A stretch of DNA of 64,000 nucleotides, taken from NCBI GenBank assembly GCA_018266575.1, contig JAFEAE010000018.1:1-64000 (forward strand). Reading direction: 5' to 3'. Under the pieces are notes generated by a model that worked only from the letters and a program-made list of their open reading frames with translations, had not been told where the DNA came from and did no database searches. Position numbers and translations under genes: made by a program. The stretch is from Bacteroidota bacterium. Its GTDB lineage: Bacteria; Bacteroidota; Bacteroidia; Chitinophagales; Chitinophagaceae. Shown one piece after another: positions 8,405 through 15,208 of the stretch (positions within the stretch are counted from its first letter, which is position 1; each line of letters starts with the position of its first letter).

Positions 8405-8992
8405 TCAGATTGTGGTTTCAAAATTTTCTATTTCACCTCTTATGCTGAGTAAATAATCAATATCGTCGTAGCCGTTCAGCAAACAGGTTTTTTTATAATT
8501 GTTGATATCAAATTTTTCCTGCTCGCCGGCAGATGTTAATGTGATCGTTTGTTTTTCCAGGTTCACATCAATGGTAGTCTCCGGATCTTTTTCGATGGCT
8601 GTAAAAATCTTCTGCAAAAAATCTTCGCTTACAGTTACCGGCAACAGAAAATTATTAAGCGCATTGTTCTTAAAGATGTCTGCAAAAAAACTGCTTACTA
8701 CCACATCGAAGCCATAATCTTTAATAGCCCATGCGGCATGTTCGCGGCTTGATCCGCAACCGAAATTTTTTGCAGCCACTAAAATTTTCCCATGATAGGT
8801 CGGATTGTTCAGAATGAAATCTTTTTTCGGTTGTCCATCACTGTTATATCTCCAGTCGCGGAAAAGATTTTCACCAAAACCTTCGCGGCTTGTTGCTTTC
8901 AGGAAACGGGCCGGAATGATCTGGTCGGTATCAATGTTCTCGATGTTTACCGGGACTGCTGTTGATGTTATTATGTTTATGCTTTTGCTCAT
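8405..8992 (-). CDS. leuD: 3-isopropylmalate dehydratase small subunit
   Basis: Small (swivel-domain) subunit that works with LeuC to isomerise 2-isopropylmalate to 3-isopropylmalate. It has 195 residues. Typical segments are [38 protein letters not shown] and [11 protein letters not shown]. It is separated from its partner leuC by the PEBP gene and by the GxxExxY cassette; the right... upstream end of leuD is only 1 nt from the cassette's inverted repeat (8994). Co-expression with leuC therefore requires transcription through both inserts. Confidence 0.96.
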   Translation of the reverse strand: MSKSINIITSTAVPVNIENIDTDQIIPARFLKATSREGFGENLFRDWRYNSDGQPKKDFILNNPTYHGKILVAAKNFGCGSSREHAAWAIKDYGFDVVVSSFFADIFKNNALNNFLLPVTVSEDFLQKIFTAIEKDPETTIDVNLEKQTITLTSAGEQEKFDINNYKKTCLLNGYDDIDYLLSIRGEIENFETTI

Positions 8993-8993
8993 T

Positions 8994-9021
8994 TGTCTGA
9001 ACCTGGATTTATGAGATTTTA
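8994..9021. repeat. Left 28-bp inverted repeat of the GxxExxY cassette
   Basis: Begins TGTCTGAACCTGGATTTATG and is the exact reverse complement of 9441-9468. It contains the stop codon of the GxxExxY gene and ends 1 nt from leuD. Confidence 0.92.
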
Positions 9022-9426
9022 TGGATTAATATGAAATGGAGATGATTGAAATTTTTTGTTTTGCAGCCGTTTAAATTCAAGGCTTGTATTCCCAAAATTT
9101 ATTAACAAACCAACTTCCATATTATATGCTTCTAAATAATTTTTTGCCTGCTCTATGTGGACGTTTTCCAATTGAATCAACACTTTTAATTCAACCATGA
9201 TCTTATTTTCAACAAAAAAATCAACTCGCCTTTCTCCAATTTCTTCACCACTATAAAATATTTTCATATTATATTCTCTTTCAAACACCAAACCAGATTT
9301 TTTCATTTCAATAGCAAGCGCTCTTTGATAAATGACTTCCTGAAACCCGTTTCCAAGAGTAGCATGAACTTTCATTGCCGCTCCGATAATTTTTTCCGTA
9401 ATTTCTTTATAAACCAATTCACTCAT
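9019..9426 (-). CDS. GxxExxY protein
   Basis: A 135-residue protein with the family-naming motif in [14 protein letters not shown] (Gly-Phe-Gln-Glu-Val-Ile-Tyr, about residues 27-33), followed by [21 protein letters not shown] and the nuclease-like [24 protein letters not shown] and VGLLINFG. The D..E.K arrangement ([15 protein letters not shown]) resembles PD-(D/E)XK endonuclease cores, which is inference. Members are common in environmental bacteria and have no established function. The gene is bounded by 28-bp inverted repeats and interrupts the leu operon in the same orientation. Confidence 0.88.
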   Translation of the reverse strand: MSELVYKEITEKIIGAAMKVHATLGNGFQEVIYQRALAIEMKKSGLVFEREYNMKIFYSGEEIGERRVDFFVENKIMVELKVLIQLENVHIEQAKNYLEAYNMEVGLLINFGNTSLEFKRLQNKKFQSSPFHINP

Positions 9427-9440
9427 TTCCTCAAAATCAT

Positions 9441-9468
9441 TAAAATCTCATAAATCCAGGTTCAGACA
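9441..9468. repeat. Right 28-bp inverted repeat of the GxxExxY cassette
   Basis: Exact reverse complement of 8994-9021. It lies 2 nt before the stop codon of the PEBP gene. Confidence 0.92.
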
Positions 9469-9470
9469 TC

Positions 9471-10013
9471 TCACCGCTTATAATACATTACCAATGTTGC
9501 TTTCTCGATGATGTTTGAAAAAATATTGAAACCTACAAGAGCAGGCGTTGCATTTTTATCGAGCCCAAGTTTATCTGTTTTCAAAGCATAAACAGTAATT
9601 CGATATTCATGAAAACCGTGGCCAGGAGGTGGACATGGACCGCCATAACCGGGCTGCCCGAAATCAGTATTGCTTTGAATAGCACCTGCAGGCATTAATC
9701 CTTTTGCAATATTTCCCGCGCCGGTTTTTAATTCGGTAACATTCGCAGGAATATCAAAAGTTACCCAATGCCAGAAGCCGCTGCCGGTTGGTGCATCCGG
9801 ATCGTACATAGTCACGGCAAAACTTTTTGTTCCTGCAGGAACATTTTCCCAATACAATTCGGGAGAAAGATTTTCGCCGGTGCAACCGAAACCATTGTAC
9901 ACTTGTTTGTCTGTTGCTTGTCCGCCGATGTCTTTACTTTTTAAGGTAAATGTTTGTGCATGCAAACTGATTGCAGTTGCGCAAAAGAAAATAATAAGTA
10001 GCAGGTTTTTCAT
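9471..10013 (-). CDS. PEBP-family protein (YbhB/YbcL, Raf-kinase-inhibitor-like), secreted
   Basis: A 180-residue protein with a signal peptide (MKNLLLIIFFCATAISLHAQ) and a complete phosphatidylethanolamine-binding-protein fold: VTMYDPDAPTGSGFWHWVTF carries the ligand-pocket DPDxP motif and GGPCPPPGHGFHEYRITVYAL carries the conserved GPxPPxGxHxY region. Bacterial homologues are periplasmic or cytoplasmic proteins of unclear role. It lies between leuC (18 nt upstream) and the GxxExxY cassette, so it is probably co-transcribed with leu genes although no metabolic link is known. Confidence 0.9.
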   Translation of the reverse strand: MKNLLLIIFFCATAISLHAQTFTLKSKDIGGQATDKQVYNGFGCTGENLSPELYWENVPAGTKSFAVTMYDPDAPTGSGFWHWVTFDIPANVTELKTGAGNIAKGLMPAGAIQSNTDFGQPGYGGPCPPPGHGFHEYRITVYALKTDKLGLDKNATPALVGFNIFSNIIEKATLVMYYKR

Positions 10014-10031
10014 TTTAATCTATTTCTATAG

Positions 10032-11429
10032 TTAAATTAATTCTCTTACATCAGTAACTTCTCCGGTAATCGCTGCTGCTGCTGCTGTGAGTGGGCTTGC
10101 CAACATGGTGCGTGCATTTGGTCCTTGTCTTCCTTCAAAGTTTCTGTTTGACGTGGAAATGCAATATTTGCCTGCGGGAATTTTATCTTCATTCATCCCC
10201 AAGCATGCAGAGCACCCCGGCTGGCGCAAATGAAAACCGGCTTCTTCAAATACTTTGTCTATACCTTCTTCAATGGCTTGTTTTTCTACCTGTTTGCTTC
10301 CAGGAACGATCCATACTTCCACATTATCTGCTTTCTTTTTTCCTTTTACAAAGGAAGCCACCATGCGCAGGTCTTCAATGCGGCTGTTGGTACAACTTCC
10401 GATAAATACATAATCCACTTTCTTTCCTTTGATATCTGTTCCAGGCTGAAGCCCCATATAAAGCAATGACTTTTCGAAAGACGGTTTTTCTTTTTCATCG
10501 ATCTCAGATAATGCGGGAACATGGCCGCTTACACCGACGCCCATTCCGGGATTGGTTCCATAAGTGATCATTGGCTCGATGTCTTTTGCATCGATGAAAA
10601 TTTCTTTATCAAATTTTGCATCTGTATCGCTATATAACGTTGACCAGTATGCGATTTTTTCATCCCACTCATCTCCTTTAGGTGCAAACAATTTTCCTTT
10701 CATATAATTGAACGTTGTTTCATCCGGAGCGATCATGCCGCAACGGGCGCCCATTTCTATACTCATATTACAGATGGTCATGCGTGCTTCCATCGAAAGT
10801 GAACGAATGGCTGAACCTGCGAATTCAACCGCAAAACCGGTTGCGCCTGCCGCGGAAATTTTTGAGATGATATAAAGAATAATATCTTTTGATACAACCC
10901 CGGTATTCAATTCGCCATCAATATTGATGCGCATTAATTTGGGTTTGATCTGCAGCAGGCATTGCGTTGCCATTACCATTTCCACTTCGCTCGTACCAAT
11001 GCCGAATGCGATTGCGCCGAATGCACCATGTGTAGATGTGTGGCTGTCGCCGCAAACGATTGTCATGCCGGGTTGTGTGATGCCGAGTTCAGGGCCGATC
11101 ACGTGAACAATTCCCTGGTATGGATGGCCAAGGCCGTATAATTCGATGCCGAATTTTTCGCAGTTCTCTGTTAATTTCTGCACCTGCACTCTTGACAATT
11201 CTTCTTTGATAGGAAGATGTTGATCAATGGTAGGAACATTATGATCCGCCGTAGCGACAATTTGCTTAGGACGAAAAACCTGCAGTCCTCTTGTTTCAAG
11301 TCCTTTGAAAGCCTGCGGGCTTGTTACTTCATGAATGAGATGTCTGTCGATATATAAAACAGAAGGGCCGCCGTCGATGGTTTTGACGATGTGTTTGTTC
11401 CAGATCTTTTCAAATAAACTAGAAGCCAT
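10032..11429 (-). CDS. leuC: 3-isopropylmalate dehydratase large subunit
   Basis: Aconitase-family [4Fe-4S] subunit of isopropylmalate isomerase. I start it at [15 protein letters not shown]; an ATG six codons earlier at 11447 lies inside the adjacent inverted repeat and is less likely. It has 465 residues from this start. Cluster cysteines are in [14 protein letters not shown] and [16 protein letters not shown], and the substrate-binding region [26 protein letters not shown] is intact. A four-helix-bundle cassette separates it from leuA. Confidence 0.96.
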   Translation of the reverse strand: MASSLFEKIWNKHIVKTIDGGPSVLYIDRHLIHEVTSPQAFKGLETRGLQVFRPKQIVATADHNVPTIDQHLPIKEELSRVQVQKLTENCEKFGIELYGLGHPYQGIVHVIGPELGITQPGMTIVCGDSHTSTHGAFGAIAFGIGTSEVEMVMATQCLLQIKPKLMRINIDGELNTGVVSKDIILYIISKISAAGATGFAVEFAGSAIRSLSMEARMTICNMSIEMGARCGMIAPDETTFNYMKGKLFAPKGDEWDEKIAYWSTLYSDTDAKFDKEIFIDAKDIEPMITYGTNPGMGVGVSGHVPALSEIDEKEKPSFEKSLLYMGLQPGTDIKGKKVDYVFIGSCTNSRIEDLRMVASFVKGKKKADNVEVWIVPGSKQVEKQAIEEGIDKVFEEAGFHLRQPGCSACLGMNEDKIPAGKYCISTSNRNFEGRQGPNARTMLASPLTAAAAAITGEVTDVRELI

Positions 11430-11443
11430 TTTTATTTTTTTAA

Positions 11444-11480
11444 ACATTCAACACTCAACATTCAATAAACAATGTTCAAG
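11444..11480. repeat. Left 37-bp inverted repeat of the four-helix-bundle cassette
   Basis: Begins ACATTCAACACTCAACATTC and is the reverse complement of 11896-11932 with one mismatch in 37; the first 30 bp are perfect. It begins within a few bases of leuC. The sequence itself is a short-word repeat (CATTCAAC/CTCAAC). Confidence 0.93.
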
Positions 11481-11494
11481 TGAAGAAAACCTTG

Positions 11495-11881
11495 TTATTG
11501 TTCTTGCTTGTTGACTAAACGAATATTTTTATTTGCGGTGTCAATACTTTTGGACACAATTGCAATTAATTCTTCATTTTCTTTTCCTAACTTATCCATC
11601 CTTGAAATTGGATTTATCATTTCTCTTTTTCTGATCAGCTTCAAACAAACTCTTGTTTCCTTTAATTCTTTCAGCACAATTTTCATTTTATGAATGAAGT
11701 CATTTCGCGATTCGGCACTTTGTGCTTCTCCATATAATAAAGCCGGCGCGAGACCACATCGGATCAATTGACCTGCTATATAGTTTCCTGCTCTTGAATC
11801 CGGAAGCGTTTCTACAACATCAATAATCCGCGACGAAAAATCAACTAACCTGTCTTCCAGATCAAACACTTTATTATTCAT
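11495..11881 (-). CDS. Four-helix-bundle protein (23S rRNA intervening-sequence type)
   Basis: A 128-residue helical protein with the family pattern VFDLEDRLVDFSSRIIDVVETLP followed by AGNYIAGQLIRCGLAPALLYGEAQSAESRNDFIHKMKIVLKELKETRVCLKLI, matching the S23/four-helix-bundle family (TIGR02436-like) that forms pentameric bundles. Homologues occur inside 23S rRNA intervening sequences and, as the related Avd protein, in diversity-generating retroelements; no reverse transcriptase is present here. It is bounded by long inverted repeats. Its role is unknown; nucleic-acid binding is plausible. Confidence 0.88.
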   Translation of the reverse strand: MNNKVFDLEDRLVDFSSRIIDVVETLPDSRAGNYIAGQLIRCGLAPALLYGEAQSAESRNDFIHKMKIVLKELKETRVCLKLIRKREMINPISRMDKLGKENEELIAIVSKSIDTANKNIRLVNKQEQ

Positions 11882-11895
11882 AGGGTGGTTTCTAA

Positions 11896-11932
11896 CTTGA
11901 AAATTGTTTATTGAATGTTGAGTGTTGAATGT
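11896..11932. repeat. Right 37-bp inverted repeat of the four-helix-bundle cassette
   Basis: Complement of 11444-11480 with one mismatch. It lies 21 nt before the leuA stop codon, on the downstream side of leuA. Confidence 0.93.
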
Positions 11933-11953
11933 TCAACTCCTCTAACAATTGCC

Positions 11954-13123
11954 TCACACTTCCGCCACCGATGCGATGTATGCTTTCGCCAGTTCATGCA
12001 GGTCGGATTCCACTACTTCTTTTTTTGTATCTGCTACTTTTAAAAATTTTTCATAGATCACATCAACATCGTTGCGGTTGAATTCGTAACCGATTTTCTG
12101 CAGGCGGAAAGCAAGTGCGCTTCTGCCGCTTCTTGCAGTTAAAACGATCTTGGATTCACCGGCACCAACTTCTTCCGGATTGATTATTTCGTAGGTAATT
12201 GATTCTTTCAAAAATCCATCCTGGTGAATTCCTGAAGAATGTGAGAACGCATTTGCGCCTACAATTGCTTTGTTTGGCTGAACAGGCATACGCATTGTAT
12301 CCGAAACAAGCCTGCTGACAGGGTTCAGTAATTGTGTGTTTATATTAGTGAAGAACCCAAGTTCTTTATGTTGTTTGATGATCATCACACACTCTTCCAT
12401 CGAAGTGTTTCCGGCTCTTTCACCAAGACCGTTAACTGTACATTCAATTTGTCTTGCGCCGGCGATAATACCTGCGATTGAATTTGCAGTCGCCAATCCT
12501 AAATCGTTATGGCAATGGCAGGAGATAACCGCTTTATCAATATTCGGAACATTGTTTACCAGGTAAGCGATCTTTTCTGCATATTGATGTGGTAAACAAT
12601 AACCGGTTGTATCCGGAATATTCACCACTGTTGCACCGGCACTTATAACGGTCTCGATTAAACGTGCAAGAAATTCATTGTCGGCACGCCCTGCATCTTC
12701 TGCAAAAAACTCAACGTCCGGGACAAGGTTTCTTGCAAACTTTGTTGCTTTTGCCGCACGTTTTACAATCTCTTCGCGGGTAGTATTGAATTTGTGTTTG
12801 ATATGAATATCAGACGAACCGATGCCGGTATGTATTCGTGGACGTTTAGCATATTTAAGAGCATCTGCTGCAACCTGTATATCTTTTTCAACGGCACGTG
12901 TCAATCCGCATACTGTTGCGTTTTTGATGATCTTGGAAATTTCTTCTACAGAATGAAAATCCCCAGGGCTGGAAATAGGGAAACCGGCCTCAATAATATC
13001 TACTCCGAGCTCTTCCAGCTTTAATGCCAGTTCAATTTTTTCTTTTGTGTTCAGTTTACAACCGGGAACCTGTTCGCCGTCGCGTAATGTTGTGTCGAAA
13101 ATGAAAATTTGATTCTCAGGCAT
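11954..13123 (-). CDS. leuA: 2-isopropylmalate synthase, short form
   Basis: First committed enzyme of leucine synthesis: acetyl-CoA plus 2-oxoisovalerate to 2-isopropylmalate. The TIM-barrel signature [17 protein letters not shown] is at residues 8-24 and the metal site [13 protein letters not shown] is near residue 203, followed by NGLGERAGN. At 389 residues it lacks the roughly 130-residue C-terminal LeuA dimer (leucine-sensing) domain of longer enzymes. Control by leucine would then rest on the attenuator upstream rather than on the classical allosteric domain. Alternatives in this family (homocitrate or citramalate synthase) are made unlikely by the leuCDB context. Confidence 0.93.
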   Translation of the reverse strand: MPENQIFIFDTTLRDGEQVPGCKLNTKEKIELALKLEELGVDIIEAGFPISSPGDFHSVEEISKIIKNATVCGLTRAVEKDIQVAADALKYAKRPRIHTGIGSSDIHIKHKFNTTREEIVKRAAKATKFARNLVPDVEFFAEDAGRADNEFLARLIETVISAGATVVNIPDTTGYCLPHQYAEKIAYLVNNVPNIDKAVISCHCHNDLGLATANSIAGIIAGARQIECTVNGLGERAGNTSMEECVMIIKQHKELGFFTNINTQLLNPVSRLVSDTMRMPVQPNKAIVGANAFSHSSGIHQDGFLKESITYEIINPEEVGAGESKIVLTARSGRSALAFRLQKIGYEFNRNDVDVIYEKFLKVADTKKEVVESDLHELAKAYIASVAEV

Positions 13124-13144
13124 ATTGTCGTTTAAAAAGTTGCT

Positions 13145-13197
13145 AAAAAAGGCAGGCTGATTACATTTGTAGTAATATTGAGCATGGCAAACAGCCT
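13145..13197 (-). terminator. Attenuator-like terminator upstream of leuA
   Basis: On the minus strand AGGCTG (13197-13192) pairs with CAGCCT (13159-13154), an inner hairpin ATTAC/GTAAT (13176-13172 with 13164-13160) stacks directly on it, and GCC then six T residues (13150-13145) follow. The 5' arm lies inside the leuL coding sequence, so translating ribosomes would compete with its folding. The outer stem has only 6 bp and there is a 15-nt one-sided bulge, so it is weaker than the ilv attenuator. Confidence 0.6.
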
Positions 13198-13202
13198 AAC
13201 AT
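13161..13202 (-). CDS. leuL: Putative leu operon leader peptide
   Basis: A 13-codon [16 protein letters not shown], with four Leu codons (TTA, TTG, TTA, CTA) and one Ile, located 38 nt before the leuA start and overlapping both arms of the terminator-like hairpin. A ribosome slowed at the Leu codons 10-11 would cover the inner hairpin and block termination. The promoter is uncertain: a TTTG-N19-TAATTTCG match ends only 1 nt before the ATG, which would make the transcript start inside the ORF; a weaker upstream TATTTG may be used instead. Chance occurrence of a Leu-rich 13-mer cannot be excluded. Confidence 0.55.
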   Translation of the reverse strand: MLGCLPCSILLQM

Positions 13203-13324
13203 TCGAAATTAACCTGTGTCAAATACCGAACAAAATCAAAATCAACGGTGTTTTACAGTATGTAAGCTGTATAAATTCTGTTAAAACCCTTTGCTGTACA
13301 GCATTTTAAAGATTTCAAAATACG

Positions 13325-14878
13325 ATGCCTAACCGATCATCAGATGCATTATTTCAATTGATTAAGTCTCTCGAAAAATCCGAAAAGCGGAATTTCAAGC
13401 TTTATGTGAAACGTAATTCTGCCAGTGAAGACCTAAAGATCACGCATTTATTCGATGCTTTGGATAAGATGGATATCTATGATGAAACGCAACTTCTCAA
13501 AAAAAATAAAAAACTTTCCAAACAGCAATTATCTAACACCAAGGCACACTTATACAAACAAATTCTTGCAAGCCTTCGGTTGATCCGGAATGAAGAAAAT
13601 ATCGACATGCAATTGCACGAACAATTGGATTATGCACGCATTTTATATAACAAAGGGCTTTATCTGCAAAGCCTGAAATTTCTCGACCGCATCAAAGAAA
13701 ATGCAAAAGCAAATCACCAGTTCAGTTTTTTATTGCAGGTTTTATTTTTTGAGAAAAAGATCGAAGGATTGCATATCACACGAAGCATGCAGGACAGGGC
13801 AGAGCGGCTTGCGCTTGAAGTAGAAGAAGTAAATTGCAAACTGGTGATGATCGGGCGGCTATCAAATCTTTCATTACAACTCTATAGTTGGTACATAAAA
13901 AATGGCCATGCACGCAACGAGAAAGATGAAAAGGCATTGCAACTTTTTTTTGATGAGCACCTTCCTTCGGGGCTTGAAAAACCAGAGGGATTTTATGAAA
14001 AATTGTATTTGTACCAGAGCTATTGCTGGTTTGCGTTTATCCGGCAGGATTTTTTAATGTACTATCGTTATGCGCAAAAATGGGTTGATCTTTTTGACAG
14101 GGAAAAAAATATGATCGATATTGAAACGGCGCATTACATAAAAGGGTTGCATAATTTGCTTGGTGCGCATTTTGACCTGCAGAACTATAAAAAATTTATT
14201 GATACGCTCGAAGTTTTTGAAGATTTTTCCAACTCATCCACCGTATTGCACAACGACAATAACCGCATACAAACATTTATCTATCTCACCATCTCACGAA
14301 TCAACAAACATTTCATCGAAGGTACATTTACAGAAGGGCTGGAATTAGTTCCCGGCATCCAGGAAAAGCTACATGAATATGGATTATTCATCGACCGCCA
14401 CAGGATATTTGTTTTTTATTATAAGATTGCCTCATTATATTTTGGCAGCGGTGATTATGAAAATGCGATTGAATACCTGAACAGGATCATTAACTGGAAG
14501 GTTGATTTGCGTACAGATTTGCAATGTTATTCAAGATTGCTTCATTTGATCGCACATTATGAACTTGGGAATTTTCAACTGCTCGAATATTTGATCAAAT
14601 CTGTTTATCGCTTCATGGCAAAAATGGAGAACCTGGGAGTTGTGGAAGAAGAGATATTTAACTTTTTGCGCCGTTCGTTTCATGTTTCACCAGCCAAACT
14701 AAAACCAGAATTTGAAAAATTATTGGAGAAATTAAAGCAACTAGAAAACAACCCGCTGGCTACAAGGGCATTTGCTTACTTGGATATCATTTCCTGGTTG
14801 GAAAGCAAGATCCGCAATGTGCCGGTACAAAACATCATCCATGAAAAATTCTTAAAGCGAAACGGGAAGGCGAACTAA
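13325..14878 (+). CDS. Conserved helical protein of unknown function (TPR-like solenoid)
   Basis: A 517-residue cytoplasmic protein without signal peptide or membrane segment. The whole sequence reads as paired helices rich in Leu, Lys, Glu, Tyr and Phe; stretches such as HEQLDYARILYNKGLYLQSLKFLDRIKE and FYYKIASLYFGSGDYENAIEYLNRII are TPR-like. The N-terminus (SDALFQLIKSLEKSEKRNFKLY) looks like a separate small helical domain. I recognise it only as a type of hypothetical protein common in Bacteroidota. It is transcribed divergently from the leu operon across a 201-bp spacer that also contains leuL. Confidence 0.8.
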   Translation: MPNRSSDALFQLIKSLEKSEKRNFKLYVKRNSASEDLKITHLFDALDKMDIYDETQLLKKNKKLSKQQLSNTKAHLYKQILASLRLIRNEENIDMQLHEQLDYARILYNKGLYLQSLKFLDRIKENAKANHQFSFLLQVLFFEKKIEGLHITRSMQDRAERLALEVEEVNCKLVMIGRLSNLSLQLYSWYIKNGHARNEKDEKALQLFFDEHLPSGLEKPEGFYEKLYLYQSYCWFAFIRQDFLMYYRYAQKWVDLFDREKNMIDIETAHYIKGLHNLLGAHFDLQNYKKFIDTLEVFEDFSNSSTVLHNDNNRIQTFIYLTISRINKHFIEGTFTEGLELVPGIQEKLHEYGLFIDRHRIFVFYYKIASLYFGSGDYENAIEYLNRIINWKVDLRTDLQCYSRLLHLIAHYELGNFQLLEYLIKSVYRFMAKMENLGVVEEEIFNFLRRSFHVSPAKLKPEFEKLLEKLKQLENNPLATRAFAYLDIISWLESKIRNVPVQNIIHEKFLKRNGKAN

Positions 14879-15208
14879 ACATTGTTAATACTTGTTTTTT
14901 ATATAGTTGCCAGATGACAGTTGTTAGATGACAGGCTTGAAAAATAATAGTGCTTTTGACCATCGGTCTATCATCCGACAACTTAAATTTTTAGGGACTG
15001 GCATAAATTAATTATTATGGTTTTTCTATGATAAATTCTTAACTTTGCCGTCCTTAATTTAGGAAAGTTGGGAATTTTACATGGTATTTCAGCGCTAAAA
15101 CATTGATGTTCAAATAATTTATTTCTGTTCCAATGTAAATTGAAACAGGGGTGAATTCATTCTTTTTACGCAAATGCCAAAAAACATTTTAAAACTTCAT
15201 ATTGTAAT
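14879..15208 (+). promoter_or_regulatory. Intergenic region with inverted repeat, rpoC promoter and long 5' leader
   Basis: No gene is visible. Near 14917-14985 there is an imperfect inverted repeat (GTTGTTAGATGACAG against GTTGTCGGATGATAG) that may end the upstream transcript. A perfect -7 box TAACTTTG is at 15040-15047. Transcription from it would give an rpoC leader of about 155 nt, which contains a possible hairpin CTGTTCCAAT/ATTGAAACAG near 15125-15149. Confidence 0.6.
15040..15047 (+). promoter_or_regulatory. rpoC promoter -7 box
   Basis: TAACTTTG, a perfect match to TAnnTTTG. The -33 region is T-rich (GGTTTTTC) but has no exact TTTG at standard spacing. Confidence 0.6.

Larger units (their letters stand above)
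8994..9468 (-). mobile_element. Inverted-repeat-bounded GxxExxY cassette in the leu operon
   Basis: A 475-bp unit consisting of one gene (9019-9426) between perfect 28-bp inverted repeats (8994-9021 and 9441-9468), with weaker complementarity extending inward. It fills the whole space between leuD and the PEBP gene: its ends are 1-2 nt from the neighbouring coding sequences. No transposase is present and I see no target duplication. In the operon mRNA the repeats would form a long stem with the gene in the loop. Calling it mobile is inference from the structure and from a similar unit at 11444-11932. Confidence 0.6.
11444..11932 (-). mobile_element. Inverted-repeat-bounded four-helix-bundle cassette in the leu operon
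   Basis: A 489-bp unit with one gene (11495-11881) between 37-bp inverted repeats (36 of 37 pairs). It occupies the space between leuA and leuC in the operon's orientation. Four-helix-bundle proteins of this family are known from 23S rRNA intervening sequences, which are also inverted-repeat-bounded inserts at helix tips removed by RNase III. The layout here is the same but inside a protein-coding operon. No transposase or target duplication was seen; mobility is inferred. Confidence 0.65.

Noticed and set aside
11495..11881. Diversity-generating retroelement, because Avd is a related four-helix-bundle protein.
   Set aside because: No reverse transcriptase and no template/variable repeat pair are nearby.
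11444..11932. Classical insertion sequence.
   Set aside because: The single gene is not a transposase and I see no target-site duplication; I call it a cassette instead.
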